Shown here: positions 7,049 to 10,376 of the stretch, piece after piece
Numbering within the stretch: position 1 is the first letter of the stretch
Layout of the letters: each line of letters starts with the position of its first letter
NCBI GenBank assembly: GCA_900548415.1
Contig: URKO01000019.1
Span: 1 to 10,376 of the forward strand
From: an uncultured Porphyromonas sp.
GTDB taxonomy: Bacteria > Bacteroidota > Bacteroidia > Bacteroidales > Porphyromonadaceae
Length of the DNA stretch: 10,376 nucleotides
Reading direction: 5' to 3'
Program-made: the position numbers and the translations under genes
Notes under the pieces: generated by a model
Seen by the model: the letters and a program-made list of their open reading frames with translations, nothing else
Databases searched by the model: none
What the model was told of the DNA's origin: nothing

Positions 7049-7142
7049 AGTCTTATATGGGTGAAACTGGAGTTTCATACGGGTGAAACTAAAGTTTCAT
7101 AGGTGGGAAACTAGAGTTTCATACGAAGGAAACTGTAGATTG
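7049..7142. repeat. 22-bp-period array of palindromes GAAACTnnAGTTTC
   Basis: Three full units start at 7063, 7085 and 7107, exactly 22 bases apart. Each contains the palindrome GAAACT-nn-AGTTTC with centre GG, AA or AG, followed by CATA and a looser tail. A fourth unit at 7129-7142 keeps the left half (GAAACT) but has a decayed right half (AGATTG). The right part of a further degraded unit is seen at 7049-7062, with 11 of 14 bases matching. A 22-base period is about two DNA turns, so all palindromes face the same side of the helix. The arms are short and AT-rich, so RNA hairpins would be weak; a DNA-binding site or a dispersed genomic repeat is more likely. The array lies downstream of the EamA gene terminator and about 490 bases upstream of rho. 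Confidence 0.9.
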
Positions 7143-7167
7143 GTCGAAATCGAGTAATCGGACAGCA

Positions 7168-7213
7168 ATAAAAACAGAATCGCCACATAGGAATTTGGAT
7201 TTCCTACGTGGCG
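7168..7213 (-). terminator. Intrinsic terminator of the suf-EamA transcription unit
   Basis: On the - strand CGCCACGTAGGAA (7213-7201) pairs with TTCCTATGTGGCG (7193-7181) over 13 bp with a single G-U pair and a 7-base loop, followed by CTGTTTTTATT-type T-rich sequence. It starts 45 bases after the stop codon of the EamA gene. This is the strongest terminator in the window. It should end transcripts coming from sufC, sufD and the permease before they reach the palindrome array and rho. Confidence 0.88.
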
Positions 7214-7257
7214 GTTATATCGGATCGCGTGTTTTCTTGCGAGAGCCTCGAAGGGGG

Positions 7258-8169
7258 CTACTCGTTGCTGAGCTGCTCGCGGAGGAGTTGCTGGCGGCTT
7301 TTGCTGCGGGTTACCATAAAGACCCCGAGCAGGATGAGGATAGCGGAGGCTACTTTGGTGAGTGTGAGTTGGTCTTGACCCATCATGACGGCCAGCATCG
7401 AGGCGATGACGGGGATGCCGTAGTTGTAGATGCTGACGACGGTAGGGCGCAAGCCTCGCTGTGCGAAGAGCAGTAAAAGGTAGGCGACAAAGGTGGCGCC
7501 CACGACGACGAAGGCTAGCTGCCCGTAGAAGGTCGCATCGAAGGTGCTCCACTCGGTGCGTATCATGTCACGTACGCCCATCGGAGCGGATCCGAGGAGG
7601 GAGATGACAAAGAGCCACTTCATCAAGGTAACCGGGTGGTACTTTTGTATGAGTGTCTTGAAGGAAGTTAGGTAGATGGCGTAGGAGACGGTTGCTGTGG
7701 CGCAGATCAAGTCGCCTAGCGTAGAGCCTACGGTGGAGGAGCCGTTGGTAGATATGAGGAGCAGGGCTCCTGAGGCCCCGATGAGTACGCCGATCCCCTT
7801 GAGCCGTGTGATCGGTTCCTTGAGTACGACAGCTGCGAGGAGCATGGTGACGATGGGCCCTAATGTGGCAACGAGCGACTGATTGACAGGCGAGGTCATT
7901 GACATGCCTATGGCAAAGAGCCCTTGGTTGAAGAAGATACCGGTCAGCGAGGCTAAGGTCATTTTACCCCAATCCTTGCGATCGATGCGCTCTCGTGGCG
8001 CCCAGATCGAAGCGATCCAAAAGAGTATCGTGGCACCTAGGAAGCGACAGAACATGTGTGTATATGGAGTGAGCCCCCCACCAAGGAGTGCCTTGGTGAA
8101 GGGCCCATTTATTCCAAAGATAATGGTGACGCAAAGCATCACGAGGTGTAGTCTCCAGCGAGATCTCAT
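7258..8169 (-). CDS. EamA/DMT-superfamily permease
   Basis: The 303-residue protein is an inner-membrane permease of the drug/metabolite transporter (EamA) family. It shows about ten hydrophobic segments arranged as two EamA repeats, roughly residues 7-140 and 152-287. The first repeat ends with the family-typical stretch SLVATLGPIVTMLLAAVVLK followed by EPITRLKGIGVLIGASGALLL. The second contains VVSIYNYGIPVIASMLAVMMG. The C-terminal tail after residue 288 is basic and probably cytoplasmic. Family members export amino acids, nucleosides or other small metabolites, but the substrate cannot be predicted from the sequence. The gene begins 19 bases after the sufD stop with no visible promoter, and a strong terminator follows it. 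It is therefore probably the last gene of the suf transcription unit, although a link to Fe-S assembly is not implied. Confidence 0.92.
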   Translation of the reverse strand: MRSRWRLHLVMLCVTIIFGINGPFTKALLGGGLTPYTHMFCRFLGATILFWIASIWAPRERIDRKDWGKMTLASLTGIFFNQGLFAIGMSMTSPVNQSLVATLGPIVTMLLAAVVLKEPITRLKGIGVLIGASGALLLISTNGSSTVGSTLGDLICATATVSYAIYLTSFKTLIQKYHPVTLMKWLFVISLLGSAPMGVRDMIRTEWSTFDATFYGQLAFVVVGATFVAYLLLLFAQRGLRPTVVSIYNYGIPVIASMLAVMMGQDQLTLTKVASAILILLGVFMVTRSKSRQQLLREQLSNE

Positions 8170-8188
8170 TACGATAGTATAGTGCGTG

Positions 8189-9573
8189 TTAGAAGATCAG
8201 CTTGCCACACTGGCTGCAGTGTGTCGGCTCTTTGCCGAGGAGACGATTGCGTACGATGCTCTCGACGCGGTCCTGTAAATCCTCTAGGGGCATGAGGTCT
8301 ATGACATCTCTGACGAAAGCAACGCTCAGCATGACCCGTGCCTCATGCTCGGGGATGCCTCGCTGCATCATGTAGAAGAGTGCTTGCTCGTCGAGGTGTC
8401 CCGTAGCCATACCGTGCGAGCACTGGACGTCGTCGGCATAGATCTCTAGCTGTGGCTTGCTGTACATGCGAGCCCCGGGCGAGAGAAGCATATTGCGATT
8501 GCTCTGGTAAGCTTCGGTCTGCTGCGCCGACTGCGCCACGAAGATGCGCCCTGAGAAGGCTCCCGTGGATTGCTCCTCGAGGAGGTTCTTAAAGAGCTGC
8601 GTGCTATGACACTTGGGCTTGGTATGTTCGACACGTGTGAATGTGTCGACATGCTGTGTGCCATTGGTCACAGCGACTCCGCCTAGTATCTGCTCGGCAT
8701 GCTCCCCGAGGAAGCGTGTCCGGAAGCTGTTGCGCGTTACTCCATTATTGAGCGTATAGGCGGCGAGGGTCACTTGGCTCTCTGCTCCCTGGCGCAGGAA
8801 GTAGGCGCAGGTGCGGTGCGTCTGGTGGCTATTCTCCTCCATGTCGAAGAGCTTGAGCTGGGCACCGTCACCGACGTAGATCTCGGCCACTTGGTTGATG
8901 AGGAAGTTAGTACGATCTATCGTGTGGTCGCAGACAAGGACAGATGCTTTGGCACGCTCCCCGATGATGATGAGCCAGCGACGAATGCAGAGGAGTGGCT
9001 CCTGGGCGTGGAGTAGCTGGACGAGCTGCACGGGCTGCTCGAGCTGCATGCCGTCGGGTACGTAGAGGACGAAGGCGTCCTGCACGAAGAGCGTGTTGAG
9101 TGCGATGGTGCCGTCGGTGTCTACCTCGGCTATCTGCCCATAGTAACGCTCCGCTAGGTCGGGGTGCTCCTTGACGAACTCCTTGATGGAGCCGACGAAG
9201 ACCCCCTCGGGGAGCTTGCGCTTTTGGTTGGCGTAGTGGGTGTAGAGGTAGTTGCTGTTGAGTGCACTCGCCTTGATGGTGAGCTCATTGACCGATAGGT
9301 CACAGCTATACTGCGGGAGCTGCTTATGCCCTGCGGGAGCTAGGTCTAGCTCCTGAAGGTTGATCCCGTAGTCGGGAGCATAGAGTGCCTCGACATCCGT
9401 GCGCTGCCAATCCTCCATGCCGAGCTGGGGTAGGGCGTACTCGCTCAGAGTCTCCTGGGCGGTGGCACGCTGCGCCTGTAGCACAGGCACGCTGTGCTGC
9501 TCAATGTATGCCTGCTGAGACTGATAAAGGTCTAGATACTGCAGGTGTGCGGTGGGTGGTTGCTTACGTGGAC

Positions 9574-9577
<4 letters not shown>
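8189..9577 (-). CDS. sufD: Fe-S cluster assembly scaffold protein SufD
   Basis: SufD (462 residues) is the partner of SufB in the SufBC2D scaffold that builds Fe-S clusters in the cytosol. The family's beta-helix core is seen across residues about 160-380. The diagnostic C-terminal block follows: DVQCSHGMATGHLDEQALFYMMQRGI with C386 and H388. H388 matches the SufD histidine (H360 in E. coli) that faces the SufB active-site cysteine during cluster assembly. The segment HEARVMLSVAFVRDVIDLMP is also typical. The start codon overlaps the sufC stop (ATGA), suggesting translational coupling and supporting this start. The tail after the usual end is unusual: H453-C454-S-Q-C457-GKLIF, a Cys-X2-Cys that could bind metal or a cluster. 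I cannot tell whether this tail is general in the phylum. SufD rather than SufB is chosen because of its place after sufC and its divergence. Confidence 0.93.
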
Positions 9578-10353
<776 letters not shown>

Positions 10354-10376
10354 AGTAGTGTGTAATCTGTATCTAT

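Noticed and set aside
7049..7142. The palindrome array as a CRISPR array
   Set aside because: The period is 22 bases with only about 8 bases between palindromes, and those bases are similar between units. There is no room for spacers and no cas gene nearby.
7097..7552. A 151-residue reading frame on the - strand covering the palindrome array
   Set aside because: Most of it overlaps the EamA gene in another frame, it crosses the terminator, and its Arg/His-rich composition is typical of an out-of-frame shadow.

Overview
The window reads as an ordinary chromosomal segment from a member of the Bacteroidota, most likely a Porphyromonas-like organism of about 50% GC or slightly above. Three things point there. 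Rho carries a long Asn/Lys/Arg/Gln-rich insertion. One protein fuses an HU-type DNA-binding domain to a SPOR domain. Candidate promoters match the Bacteroidota -7 element TAnnTTTG, and genes lack clear Shine-Dalgarno sequences. The genus is inferred from protein style only. The first 50 bases are not biological: they match the 3' part of the Illumina TruSeq universal (P5) adapter, so genomic sequence starts at about base 51 and the window begins at an untrimmed contig end.

Layout. On the + strand (163-3408) lie a U32-family protein (RlhA/TrhP/YhbU relatives), a YbgC-like hotdog thioesterase and a cardiolipin synthase-like phospholipase D protein; the last two are 2 bases apart. Everything after that is on the - strand. 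The HU/SPOR membrane protein gene (3459-4481) converges on the phospholipase D gene. Next is rho (4678-6576), then about 680 bases without a convincing gene (6577-7257). This gap holds a candidate long rho leader, a 22-bp-period array of palindromes GAAACTnnAGTTTC, and a strong intrinsic terminator. Upstream of that terminator is the run sufC-sufD-EamA permease (10353 down to 7258), with sufC and sufD overlapping by ATGA. sufB is probably just outside the right edge.

The genes fit housekeeping roles: RNA modification or peptidase-like chemistry (U32), acyl-thioester and phospholipid metabolism (hotdog and PLD proteins), envelope or nucleoid function (HU/SPOR), transcription termination (Rho), Fe-S cluster assembly (SufC, SufD) and metabolite transport (EamA). 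I see no defence system, prophage, insertion sequence, CRISPR array or rRNA/tRNA gene. The best candidates for undescribed biology are the palindrome array at 7049-7142, the loss of HKD catalytic residues in both halves of the PLD protein, and the long rho leader. Smaller oddities are an 18-bp tandem duplication across the rho stop codon and a Cys-X2-Cys tail on SufD.
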